From: Corylus avellana
Taxonomy: Eukaryota; Streptophyta; Magnoliopsida; Fagales; Betulaceae
Assembly (NCBI RefSeq): GCF_901000735.1
Contig: NC_081546.1
Span: forward strand, 24,031,009-24,095,008
Reading direction: 5' to 3'
Length of the DNA stretch: 64,000 bases
Shown here: positions 25,027 through 36,268 of the stretch, piece after piece
Position numbering within the stretch: position 1 is the first letter of the stretch
Layout: each line of letters begins with the position of its first letter
Position numbers and translations under genes: made by a program
Notes under the pieces: model-generated
What the model saw: the letters and a program-made list of their open reading frames with translations, nothing else
What the model was told of the DNA's origin: nothing
Database searches by the model: none

Positions 25027-25411
25027 CGATCCCTTGCAGCTTTATCATAAGCATGAGCTGCTTCAACCTCAGTGTCAAAAGTACCAAGCCAAAGCCGACT
25101 CCTACTTCTTGCTGGTGCACAAGACCCATTAAGTGGTTGACGGATTTCGGCAACCCACTTGCCCCAAGTCCTTTGTCTCACACCTCTATATTTGCAATTT
25201 GTGTTCTCAGGGCCTCCTTTTCCTCGCATGCACCCCTTTTTCGAGCCCTTGGCCGGAACCTTACGCATCAATTCTCCATCCTTTCCAGAATCAACTCCAT
25301 CATTCAATTTCCTCCACTTTGCTAGAGTCTCTGCTACTGAATCACATTCACTTCGTCTCTTTCGTGATTTTCTTTGCCTGCAATCACACACCAATGCAAC
25401 ATGTTTACTTA
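25027..25411 (-). pseudogene. Truncated third DREB2 copy
   Basis: Minus strand. From the same TGATTGCAG acceptor (exon start at about 25381) it reads [18 protein letters not shown] through the AP2 domain with the enlarged loop ([19 protein letters not shown]) to AYDKAARD. It then runs into repeat DNA and stops after RPPQN. Identity to copies 1 and 2 ends at 25411 (GCAACATGTTT), and no equivalent first exon is seen, so it lacks both the gene's start and the domain's C-terminal helix end plus the acidic tail. The frame itself is undamaged. Probably a non-functional fragment. Confidence 0.85.
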
Positions 25412-26010
25412 ATTTATTTTACAGATATACTAAATTGAGTAGTGAACCTTTATGCAATACAGTGCCCCCAATAAAATAGTCATACAAGAAAACACCAAAG
25501 GCATAGCTGAATAAGGACTATACTTCTCTTCAAATTAAACTCTTCTTTTAAGTTTCTGATCTAGATAATTAGAGAAGGTAGACAGCATAAAACTTATATA
25601 TATATATCCAATCAGACTGTTTCCAAATATCATGACAAAAAAGAAGCACAAACACCTATTTGTGTCCCTTACAATTTACAAAGTTCTAATTTGATCCCTA
25701 AAATTTAAAAAAGTCATAATCAAATCCTAGAATAATTAAAAAAGTCATGATCCCTTTTAAGTTTTTTAGTTAAAACTTCACCCAGCCCCCCCCCACTTTT
25801 TTTTTCCCTGTTTTGTTCAGCCCAACCACCTCCATTGCTGAGACACCACCGCCAGAGCTGACCAAATCCCCAAACAAATTCATGCCCTCGAAACCCTAGT
25901 TTTAATTGAGCGTCTAATTGAGATCTAAACCCTATTTTTTAGGCACCACCGCCGGAGCGTCTAGTTTTAAACCCTATTTTTTAGATCTAATTGAGTGTCT
26001 GTCCTAAAAA
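25412..26010. other. Intergenic stretch
   Basis: AT-rich DNA with a (TA)n run near 25593-25608 and a repeated phrase AAACCCTATTTTTTAG at 25928 and 25971. No supported gene. Confidence 0.5.
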
Positions 26011-26013
26011 GAA

Positions 26014-27874
26014 CAATAAAAGCTACAGACACAAAATATTCCCAATTAACAAACAAATAAATTTCACTCATCAATGCAAATGTGTGAACCAAATCGATGT
26101 ACTGTGTGCATGCATGCATATATAGAGGAAGAAGACATAACAGAGAAATAAGATGAGATGATCAACAAAGAAAAAAAATTCAAGAAACAGAGGAATAGAT
26201 CTCGGTAACCCCACATGAAAAAGACAAAACACTAATCTACCGAAACCCATAAAAAAAAACCCTAACAAAAGGAATAGACTGATCTACCAAAACCCATAAA
26301 AAAAAACCCTAACAATAGCGCTACAGACACAAAATATTCCCAATTAACAAACAAATAAATTTCACTCATCAATGCAAATGTGTGAACTAAATCGCTGTAC
26401 TGTGTGCATGCATGCATATATAGAGGAAGAAGACATAACAGAGAAATAAGATGAGATGATCAACAAAGAAAAAAAATTCAAGAAACAGAGGAATAGATCT
26501 CGGTAACCCCACATGAAAAAGACAAAACACTAATCTACCAAAACCCATAAAAATAAAAAAAAAACCCTAACAAAAGAAATAGACTGATCTACCAAAACCC
26601 ATAAAAAAAAAAACCCTAACAATAGAGCTACATACACAAAATATTCCCAATTAACAAACAAATAAATTTCACTCATCAATGCAAATGTGTGAACCAAATC
26701 GTTGTACTGTGTGCATGCATGCATATATAGAGGAAGAAGACATAACAGAGAAATAAGATGAGATGATCAACAAAGAAAAAAATTCAAGAAACAGAGGAAT
26801 AGATCTCGGTAACCCCACATGAAAAGGACAAAACACTAATCTACCAAAACCCATAAAAAAAAAACCCTAACAAAAGGAATAGACATCTACCAAAACCCAT
26901 AAAAAAAAAACCCCTAACAATAGAGCTACAGACACAAAACATTCCCAATTAACAAACAAATAAATTTCACTCATCAATGCAAATGTGTGAACTAAATCGC
27001 TGTACTGTGTGCATGCATGCATATATAGAGGAAGAAGACATAACAGAGAAATAAGATGAGATGATCAACAAAGAAAAAAATTCAAGAAACAGAGGAATAG
27101 ATCTCAGTAACCCCACATGAAAAAGACAAAACACTAATCTACCAAAACCCATAAAAAAAAAACCCTAACAAAAGGAATAGACTGATCTACCAAAACCCAT
27201 AAAAAAAAACCCTAACAATAGCGCTACAGACACAAAATATTCCCAATTAACAAACAAATAAATTTCACTCATCAATGCAAATGTGTGAACCAAATCGCTG
27301 TACTGTGTGCATGCATGCATATATAAAGGAAGAAGACATAACAAAGAAATAAGATGAGATGATCAACAAAGAAAAAAAATTCAAGAAACAGAGGAATAGA
27401 TCTCGGTAACCCCACATGAAAAAGACAAAACACTAATCTACCAAAACCCATAATAAAAAAAAACCCTAACAAAAGGAATAGACTGATCTACCAAAACCCA
27501 TAAAAAAAACCCTAACAATAGAGCTACAGACACAAAATATTCCCAATTAACAAACAAATAAATTTCACTCATCAATGCAAATGTGTGAACCAAATCGCTG
27601 TACTGTGTGCATGCATGCATATATAGAGGAAGAAGACATAACAGAGAAATAAGATGAGATGATCAACAAAGAAAAAAATTCAAGAAACAGAGGAATAGAT
27701 CTCGGTAACCCCACATGAAAAAGACAAAACATTAATCTACCAAAACCCATAAAAAAAAACCCTAACAAAAGAAATAGACTGATCTACCAAAACCCATAAA
27801 AAAAAACCCTAACAATAGAGCTACAGACACAAAATATTCCCAATTAACAAACAAATAAATTTCACTCATCAATG
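26014..27874. repeat. Minisatellite, about 300-bp unit, six-plus copies
   Basis: The phrase CCCAATTAACAAACAAATAA recurs at 26041, 26339, 26646, 26944, 27242, 27542 and 27839, a period of 297-307 bp. Each unit also holds TGCATGCATGCATATATA, GAGATGATCAACAAAG and two ACCCATAAAAAAAACCCTAAC blocks. Units are nearly identical. The array ends in an N-gap, so its true length is unknown. Part of the unit matches DREB2 intron 1. Confidence 0.97.
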
Positions 27875-27894
27875 NNNNNNNNNNNNNNNNNNNN
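27875..27894. other. Assembly gap (20 N) at the end of the minisatellite
   Basis: Run of N directly after a partial repeat unit; the array probably continues in it. Confidence 1.
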
Positions 27895-28032
27895 GGTTAT
27901 TTATATTTAATGTGCAAAAAGGCTGGTTAGCCCAACCTGGGTTAACCAGCCCTTTTGTTAATAAAAGAAAAAAAAAAAAATCGTATCCACTTTTTCTTGT
28001 CTTTTCTCTTATTTCTTTTATATATATATATA

Positions 28033-28053
28033 GACCAACAATTGGAACAGATG

Positions 28054-28099
<46 letters not shown>

Positions 28100-28121
28100 C
28101 ATTTGTTCCAATTGTTGGTCG
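28033..28121. repeat. Perfect-looking hairpin around an (AT)n tract
   Basis: GACCAACAATTGGAACA on the left faces TGTTCCAATTGTTGGTC on the right across about 50 bp of AT repeats. In the related sequence at 6965-6995 only the right arm is present. Confidence 0.88.
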
Positions 28122-29060
28122 TTTTCTACATGGATCATGTTTTTTGTTTATTTTCGTGGTTTAGACATGAATCATGTTAAAAGCAAAGCCCATAGCCATA
28201 ATGTTTATTGACAAGCTGCTACTGAATTTTCTAGAGATCAAATTAGTGGTTATAACATGACAACATGCTATCAAAATTGCAGGGATTTTATACCCATTTT
28301 TTTACTCGTAATGAATTGATTATTTGCAACATGATAGCACCCTATCAAAATTATTTGAATCGTTGATCAAATTTGTGGTACAATATAGGGCAAATTATTT
28401 ATGGGGAAAATGCAGTTTGATAATGTATCCCAACAAAACAAAATATCAAAATTTTTACAATGTGACACATCTGTTAGCCATTCCCATCTAATTTAACTGA
28501 AAGTTTCACATGTGTAGTTCACATGCATTTGTTTGTCTATACTTTTCAAAATTGCCCCATATTTTTTGACAAAACTCCAAAATTACCAATAATTAAAAAA
28601 ACAAAAATCAGAAAACAAATAATTAAAAATAAAATAAAATATGGCCACCCCTTTGGCCATGGACCACCTGCATTTTTTTTTTAATATTATTTTTTTAAAA
28701 AATATAAGGGCAATTATGTCATTTCAATAATTTCTGTTAGAGAAAATGAAAATTATTGATGGATGGATCACATTATAAATTTTTTATACTTTATTAGAAT
28801 ACATTACCAATTTTTAAACATTGGAGGTTAATTTCCATTACGAGAGTAATGTGCATTTTCCCCATCATTTATTTAGTCAATTGGGGTTTGCATTTTGTTC
28901 CAAACTGATTTTTTGGATACGAAAAAGTATCTTAAAAGATTTATGGAATAAACTATCTATTTCAAATTCCTACCTTGGTCAGCTATTTGACAAAAACCGT
29001 TCAATGCATATATAAATCTATGTCACAACTAATTGTTAATTGTCACGTTAAATCTTAGTA
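28122..29060. repeat. Duplicate of the XLG-DREB2 intergenic flank, copy 3
   Basis: Matches 7020-7440 (GACATGAATCATGTTAA, GCATGCTATCAAAATTGC-type text, ACCGTTCAATGCATATATAAA). It is split by the foldback at 28404-28864. Confidence 0.83.
28404..28864. mobile_element. Foldback element inside the duplicated flank
   Basis: The ends GGGGAAAATGCAGTTTGATAA and GTAATGTGCATTTTCCCC are inverted, with matching inner segments. It interrupts sequence that is continuous at 7250-7270, so the insertion followed the duplication. Confidence 0.75.
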
Positions 29061-29164
29061 TGTTGTATTCAACTTAACTAATAGATGGATTTTCCCTTTT
29101 CCCCCTTTCCCGCTTTAATTAAAAAAAGAAAAGAAAAAAAAGTAATAGATCGATCTGCCATAAA

Positions 29165-29342
29165 AGAATTAAAGTTAAACAAAATCTGAAATCATTATAT
29201 GTCCAGGTCATTACAATCATTTTGTGAAGTTTTGACACCCCATATGAATCAGTTATTACAATTTCACCATGATCGATTATAACATATTCCCAAACAGAGT
29301 AAGCTTTGGAGTTAACCATAAGTACTTGTAAATGGAAATCGA
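29165..29342. repeat. Displaced copy of XLG intron 2 sequence
   Basis: Matches the intron next to XLG exon 2: GGTCATTACAATCATTTTGT at 29207 versus 3586, and AGTTAACCATAAGT then GTAAATGGAAATCG at the end versus 3773-3804. The match stops about 26 bp before where exon 2 would start, so no exon is carried. Confidence 0.9.
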
Positions 29343-29730
29343 ACAGTACTCGCAGGTACTGTTCGGGTTTAAGGGTCTAATAACATGTTTAGCCAAAGCC
29401 TTAACCACTTAAAGCATATATTTGTTAGGTTAAGTTATATCTATATCCCGTTTAATTTCTAATAGCTATGTTATACACAATCAAAATGTGTCATGTGTCT
29501 CATTTAATAAAAAGAAGTATAAAACTAAATAAAAAGAAGTATAAAAAGAAGGGTAACAATGATTTGATTATTAATCAAGACTAAATATATTCTAACATTT
29601 GGAGCCTGGGTTGTGTTCAATGATGAGTTTGGTGGATCCCGAGAGTGGCGATGGCAAGGAAGGCGAGAAGGCGTCGGAGGAAAAGCCATTGAAATTGAGT
29701 GGCGGTGGTAGTAGTAATAGTACTTGGAAC
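29343..29730. other. Intergenic stretch with a short coding-like segment
   Basis: A plus-strand open stretch from 29620 (MMSLVDPESGDGKEGEKASE) is split by the transposon at 29731. Rejoining the flanks gives only about 40 residues before a stop. I do not recognise it. Confidence 0.35.
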
Positions 29731-31038
29731 TGGATCCGGCTTGCATGCGGTAGTCAAAACGACCGCATGCATGCGGTTGCCCAAAACGGCAATATTTTGG
29801 GCACTAAAAAGTGCTTTTCTTTTAAAAAATAATAAATAAATCATTAAAAAATAAAAATTATAAAAAAAATCAATCATTAAAAAACTAAAAATATTAAAAA
29901 ATTAAAACAAAAATAAAATAAAATGAAAAAAGAAAATATAAAACCCAAAGCCACCCCTTGCCCAAATGTGGTGGCCGGCCACCCCATTTGGGCACCCCAT
30001 GGCCATTGGGGGTGGCCGGGCCACCCTCAAAGGCCTTGGGATGGTCCCAAAGGCAAATCCCACCAATCATTTTAGCTCCCATTTCTACCGAAGAGTGAAC
30101 TTTCATCCCTCCACAATCCCCCAGCTATGGAGGACCGTGATCTCTTCTCACCTCGTGCTCTTCGGGGTGTCCTTAGTGGTGGGGTTTCTGGCGACGAAGG
30201 TGGCTCTACAAGGCTGGAAGGACAGGCAGAGCCCCATGCCTAGGTGGAGGTTCAGGATCATGTGGATAACCAGGATTTGCACCAGGCTTATTCTCTTCTC
30301 TTTTGGGTATGTTGGTATTCTGGGTTTTTTTCTTGTCGTTTGGGTTTTGGTTATGCTCTGTTTTTTCGTTTGGTTGGTGGAAAACTGGAGGAAAACACAG
30401 AGAATTACCCAAAATTGAGCACTAATTCATTCTTCCTTAACACTGAGAATTACCCAGAAATCAAACAAGAGCAGGACCCCATTAAAACTCTCAATCTTTC
30501 CAAAACACATTTTCTTTCCATTCCCCAACATTTTCTCAGCAACCAAACAAAATATCCACAAACTCAAGCTACATCCAGAAAATCAATAGAAGGAAACCCC
30601 CAAATTCAATACCCATTTGAAATAGGACCCATAATTTATACCAATTGAAATGGAGTTTGGAGTTTAGAGGCCTCCGGCCTCCGGCAATAGTTCACCGGAG
30701 CACGCCTGCAAATCCGGCTATTTCCTGCCGAAACGGGGTTGATCACAGCCGCTCAACACTGCCCACGGCGCCACCTCTTCCTCTCTCTCTGCCTCTCGGT
30801 TCTCTCAATCTCCGCCTCCTTCTCTCTCTGAAATCTGCCTGGTTCTCCTTTTTTTTTTTTTTTTTTTAAACATTTTTTAGTTTTTTAATTATTATTGTTT
30901 TATGATTTTTAAGTTTTAATGAATTTTATATTATTTGTATTTTAAAACTACTTTGTAAGAGTGGAAAATGGTACCATTCAGTGGAAAACGGTACTATTTT
31001 GGGCAACCGCATGTGACTACCGCATGCAAGCCGGATCC
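29731..31038. mobile_element. Non-autonomous Mutator-like element (Pack-MULE type)
   Basis: 1,308 bp bounded by inverted GGATCCGGCTTGCATGCGG termini and flanked by 9-bp direct repeats CTTGGAACT (29722-29730) and CTTGGAATT (31039-31047). A 9-bp target duplication is the Mutator hallmark. Inside it carries an LPEAT2-like exon. It encodes no transposase. The same terminal motif recurs in the element at 52579-53518. Confidence 0.87.
30111..30310 (+). pseudogene. Captured LPEAT2-like lysophospholipid acyltransferase exon fragment
   Basis: Plus-strand residues STIPQLWRTVISSHLVLFG, then GFLATKVALQGWKDRQSPMP, then RIMWITRICTRLILFSFGY. This order matches the membrane segment just before the acyltransferase motif of LPEAT2, which is involved in phospholipid acyl exchange at the ER/Golgi. 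Sequence after 30310 begins GTTGGTATTC and loses homology, as at an exon end with a GT donor, so genomic DNA and not cDNA was captured. The catalytic HX4D region is absent, so it cannot be an active enzyme. No frame break is seen in the fragment, which suggests recent capture. Confidence 0.78.
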
Positions 31039-31097
31039 CTTGGAATTCGACCTAAAACAAGAGGGAGAGAGAAAGATGAAAAATACACAACAAAATA

Positions 31098-31217
31098 ACA
31101 GGATTTTTTTTTTTTTTTTTTTTTAATGTGTTCACATAAGGGAAGGGGGAGGAGGAATTCGAACTAGTGATATCCGCTTCATGAGGCGTGGTCCACTGCG
31201 AATTAAGCTACCAGACA
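31098..31217 (-). mobile_element. tRNA-derived SINE-like element
   Basis: On minus it reads GGACCACGCCTCATGAAG, then CACTAGTTCGAATTCCTCC, a pyrimidine stretch, and a poly-A tail (plus-strand T run at 31106-31124). GTTCGAATTCC resembles a Pol III B box. Related copies lie at 54310-54405 and 60215-60322. Confidence 0.6.
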
Positions 31218-31389
31218 AAATAATTGGATATTGTGCTACAATAAATAAAAAGAAGTTGCTATTATACATAGTTTGAAGCTTATCTTTTGGAGTGCAAAAG
31301 CTCATATTAGCTGTGATCTTAGGTATTAGCTTTACTAACTATGCATGCCAAACAATATGTTCTCAGCTTATATAGTCCCTAAGAAAGAA

Positions 31390-31885
31390 AATTCCCAGCA
31401 AGATCTGAGTGATCAGATTCTACAGTTAAAAACCGCTCTCACATAGGCGGGTAGAGGCGAAATCCGCCCATTTTGGACGAGTAGACGATTACTCAAAATT
31501 ACCCTCCTCTGAAGGCGGGTTTTTGTTCTATGCCCACCTTTGGATGGTGTAAAGAGTAATGTTAGGAGTCTCGTTTGCGTCATTCCAAAAATAATATTGC
31601 TTTTAAAATTGTTATTGAGCTTATGATTTATCATTATTAAGTTTAATCAAATTATAATTTTAAAAGCAATTCATTTTAAAATTAATCAAGTGTACAGTAT
31701 TAATTCCTGCTGTAAATTTTTTGTAACAATATTAATCTAATGAAAATTATTAAGTGGTGTATAACATTTACAAAAATTTATACCGAATATTATTCATGGA
31801 AGTCGGTTTCTTAAGAAAATATTAAAACTTTTTTATTTATTTATAAATAGTATTAGGATAATATTAAAATATCATGCCTTTTGAT
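31390..31885. repeat. Dispersed duplicate block, copy 2
   Basis: Collinear with 12170-12690, including CGCTCTCACATAGGCGGG and ATTTATACCGAATATT. No gene. Confidence 0.8.
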
Positions 31886-33180
31886 TGGCTGTCTTGGTTG
31901 ATTTCTGACTGCACAAAGCCGACCACAAAAAAAATGGCCCATTCAAAATGAGACGCGTAGGCCTTTTACCGAAGGAATTTTCAAAGACCAAATTTCATGG
32001 CCACCACAAGCGCCTTGCTATACAAGAATTAAACACGTGACCCCCAGATGGGTCCCATTACACACAACCTAGAGATCTTGCGAAGAATTGACCCCCCAAA
32101 ATTATCTTCTGCTTGCACGCTTCAATGACCAAACAATCCCTTCCCTAATATTGGGAGTAATTACTTTCTTTTCTCTTTTATTCAATTTTCCCCTTGTTCA
32201 AAATGTATTTTATTTGTATTTTTGTTATATTTTATAATACAATAATGAGGTGTTATTACTTATTAGGTTATTATAATTTAAGGATAACTTTTATAAGGAG
32301 TAGATTTTTTTTTTTTTTTTTTTTTTTGTGCCTATCAATAAAAATTGGCGGCCTAGGGTTATTGTACCAAGTGAAATAAGAACCAAAACACCATATTATT
32401 AGGCTTCTTCAATTTTTTTTTTTTTTTTTTAAGAAATATGCAGGAGGGCGAGGGTGGCTTGCCGGCCACCCCAGATGGGCTGGGGGTGGCTGTGCGGGCC
32501 ACCTCTGCCCATTTAGGGTGGCTCTCCAGCCACTCCAAGTGAGGATGGGTGGCCAATGCCACACCTTCAATTTTTGTTTAAAAAAATTAATTAGTTTTTT
32601 TAATTTTTTTCTTCTAAAATTTAGTATAATCTGGTGTAGTAGTGTTTTTTTTTAAACTTATGTTTATTCTAAAATGCTAAGGTGTCACTTGCTGAATAGT
32701 ATGCATAAAAGAGCTGGTTTACACCAACTCCTGAAGTTATTCTCTTACAATTTTCGTAAACTAACGTGGTAATAAACGTGACACTTACCACGTAAACAAT
32801 TTACTATCAATTTTTTTTTTCCGCTCATTTTATGTCATGTAACACTTACGTAAAATGTTATGTTGGTTTGTAAAAAAATTATAGTACTTACCACGAGTTC
32901 TCTATACTTCATCTATATGTTTTTGGTTCTATCTCAAAATACACGTATTAGAAAATAATTTCTAAGACATAAAGTATATTAGAAATAAAGTATTTTATTT
33001 TTTATTTTAAATAAAGTATCTTTACTATATTAAAATAATTTTTAAAAATACATATAAAAATTGCAACACTACAAAACCCAAAAGAAAGTTTTCGGCGTAA
33101 TAAACCGAAACACCAGGGGCATTTATTTTTCCCACGCCTTAACAACGTGTATCACAACGTGTATATTATAGAAGAAACCT
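31886..33180. other. Intergenic stretch upstream of the DUF760 gene
   Basis: AT-rich, with poly-T runs and a GC-rich GGTGGCTTGCCGGCCACCCC-type patch at 32430-32560 similar to those at 10.8 and 24.8 kb. The last few hundred bases probably include the promoter of the gene at 33417. No other gene is seen. Confidence 0.5.
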
Positions 33181-33416
33181 CTGATTTTCGCCCAACAAAC
33201 AACGCAGAAGATATCCACACCTGTAAATTCTTCATCTCTCTCTCTTTCTTCTGTGACTTTCTAGGGTTTATCTTCCCCACCTACTTTCTGCTTCCAAGGT
33301 ATTGTATTGCCTAATTCAATCTGTTTCATTTTTGGGTTATTTTTCGTTTTTTTTTTTTTTCTTCCTAATTCTATGAATGTTTGGGGGATTTTTTTGGGCT
33401 TTGCAGAGAGGTGAGG

Positions 33417-35842
33417 ATGGAATCAGTGACGGCGACGGTCGTCCGATCTCCATTTGGCGTATCTGGACTGTCCAACTCTGCTGGTAGATCGGGTGTTTTG
33501 ACTGCGAACGGGCCCGGTTTCGTGCGTTTCGGTACCAAGTTCCTGCCCTCGATTAAGGTATGCGAACGTTTTTGTTTTGGGGTTTGATGGATTTAAGGTT
33601 TATGCATGGTTGTCTGATGAATGCAATGAAGCCCTGTTTAAAGAGGCCCAAAAATGGGCCAAAGGAACGCCTTTGCATGGGTTTTTGATTGGTTGTTTTG
33701 GGATTTTTTTTTTCGCACTTGTTTTCTTTGTTTGAATTTTTAGAGTAGAGAAATATGTGTTTTTGGGTTCGTTTTGGATTAAGAGCAGGAATTCTTGTGC
33801 GCTCAATTTTCCCTTTGCTTGAAAAATATCAACCACTCGGTTTTATTTCGTAGCTTAGACTCTTTGATATGAGCGTCTTTTGAGAACATATCCTGAAGCT
33901 CCTCAGCAGGCTCGAACTCGAGCATAGAATCCTGCGTGCGTTTATCCAAGTGTAGAGACCCCCAAGGCACAAATATAGTTAGTGCATGTGAAAATTAGAA
34001 AATATGGTGAAGAGTGAGGTGGTGGATCCAATCCCATATGAGTGCATGAGTACAGTTTACTTATCCAAAAATAAAGAAGAAAAAGTTTGGAGACTTTTTT
34101 TTTTTCCCTTCCTCTTTTTGGGTGAAACATGTGCATTACTAGTTCATATAAGGGTGAAGGGTGAGGTCATGAATTCAATCCTGTATGAGGGTATGAAGAA
34201 TGTTTAGCCATCCAAAAACAAAAAAAGTTTGAATATCCTCTTTCGGATGAAATATGTGTATTACTTTTACATATGGAGGCTGCTTGGTCTATCATAGTTG
34301 GTTCGCCTCACCTTTTTGTCTCTTTGTGCATCAGAATTTGATTAATTTTTCATGTGATTGATGCTTTGCAGCATTGCGCTTCAATTTCTCACCCAAAGTC
34401 AGGACATCGTAGAGTGGGTTTTGGAAGCAGGAGATGTCTGGTGGTGAGGGCGTCATTGTCTCCTGACTCATCAGGATCGAGTGCTCCAATTGCTCCGCTT
34501 CAGATGGAGTCTCCGATTGGTCAGTTTCTGTCACAGATCCTAATAAGCCACCCGCATCTTGTGCCTGCTGCTGTTGAGCAGCAGCTTGAACAGCTCCAAA
34601 CTGATCGTGATGCTGAGAAAAAGGAGGAGCCTTCTGCTTCTGGGACTGACTTAGTTCTATACAGGTTGGTTTAACATTTCACAATCAACTAGTGTCAATT
34701 GCATACGAATTTTGTTATTACTTTCTTTTCGAGTTCTCGAGATACAAATTCCCATGTTAATTGTAAAAAGTGTAGAGTAGTTAAAAATTTCAATTTCATG
34801 CATATTTTTTGCATTATTATTAGTAGGATTGTCCTTAGATTGATCATTAAACACTGGGCAGAAATTTTTTTTAAAAAAGAAGCAGAATTTTTAACGTTCT
34901 TTTTGTCACTTTCCATTAATTTCTTTGAGAACTGAATAAAGAATTGTAATTTTGAAGAGAAAATATTGATTGTGTTGATGGTGTTTTGAAATTGTCAGGA
35001 GAATCGCTGAGGTTAAGGCTATCGAAAGGAGAAAGGCTTTGGAAGAAATCTTATATGCATTGGTGGTGCAGAAATTCATGGATGCTAATGTTTCTTTGAT
35101 ACCCGCCATAGCCCCCCCCTCTTCCTCGGATACTTCTGGCCGAGTTGATATTTGGCCAAGCCAAGATGAGAAGCTTGAGGAGCTCCACTCTCCTGAAGCG
35201 TATGAGATGATCCAGAACCACCTAGCTCTGATTCTGGGGAACCGTGCAGGTGATTCAACCTCTGTTGCGCAGATAAGCAAACTCAGGGTTGGTCAAGTCT
35301 ATGCAGCATCTGTGATGTATGGATATTTCCTCAAGCGTGTTGACCAGAGGTTTCAGCTTGAGAAGACAATGAAAGTCCTTCCAAATGCATCGGATGAGGA
35401 AGAGAGTAATATTCAGCCTGCTGTGGGGGGAGACATGAGACCCAGTGGTGAGGAGGTCTCTCACAGGGCTGCATCATCCCATCCCGAAGCGGAAGTCTCT
35501 TCCTGGGCCGGTGGCATCAGTCCTGGGGGTTTTGGTCATGGGTTAAAGGCTTCTCGTCTGAGAACTTATGTAATGTCTTTTGATGGGGAGACGCTTCAGA
35601 GATATGCCACAATAAGATCCAAAGAGGCTGTTAGCATCATTGAGAAGCATACAGAGGCATTGTTTGGAAGACCTGAGATTGTTATAACACCTCAGGGGAC
35701 GGTGGATTCTTCCAAGGATGAACTCATCAAGATTAGCTTTGGTGGTTTGAAGAGACTTGTCTTGGAGGCAGTGACTTTTGGTTCTTTTCTCTGGGATGTT
35801 GAGAGCTACGTGGATTCAAGGTACCATTTTGTTATGAATTGA
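33417..35842 (+). CDS. UV-B-induced protein At3g17800-type, chloroplast DUF760 protein
   Basis: Coding exons 33417-33557, 34372-34664 and 34999-35842 give 425 aa, close to the roughly 420 aa usual for this family. A 5' UTR intron (about 33299-33406) precedes the start. Residues 1 to about 65 are Ser/Arg-rich with few acids and look like a plastid transit peptide (SGHRRVGFGSRRCLVVRA). The mature part has the paired DUF760 regions: PIGQFLSQILISHPHLVPAA to FLKRVDQRF, and LRTYVMSFDGETLQRYA to GSFLWDVESYVDSR at the C-terminus. Biochemical function is unknown; transcripts of Arabidopsis homologues respond to UV-B (family knowledge). It is single copy here, has no damage, and its splice sites are all GT-AG with preserved phase. 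Confidence 0.92.
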
Positions 35843-36268
35843 GTTATGTTCCCTTATATCCCTGCCAAAGCAAATTGCTAGTGGAGGCACAACTGACCAA
35901 GCTTGTTTTGAGTGTAATTTTGGTGATGGGTACCAAGAAATTTGGAGCTAATTGTTCTGTACATAACAATTTTTATTCTGATCTTCGTAAGGAACAAAGT
36001 CGTTGGATTTCAGGATTGTGCAGCTATAGACAGGTTTTCTATGTGAAATGTACTTGAATGTTTGTGTCTCATTGTTTATTCTTATAGGCACAGAAAATGT
36101 GTGTTATGTTGTTAGGATGCATGTGGATTGGTTCTTTCTTATCTTTTAATAGCAAAAACAGATGAGAGAAACTGTTGCAAACTGCAGTGCAAGCACAAAT
36201 TGTTAAGGGATGAGTTATGAAATTCATTTATTAGAGATAAGAGACATCATCATATTCTGAATATATCT

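Noticed and set aside
26071..27768. Repeated minus-strand frames (MGFGRLVFCLFHVGLPRSIP type) in the minisatellite
   Set aside because: They recur with the 300-bp period, break at variable A-runs and have no start context; they are by-products of the repeat.
26014..27874. CRISPR-like array
   Set aside because: Units are 300 bp, with no short repeat-spacer pattern, and the genome is eukaryotic.
27869..28211. Frames with IYIYIYIY runs near 28 kb and again near 54.5 kb
   Set aside because: Translations of (AT)n microsatellites.
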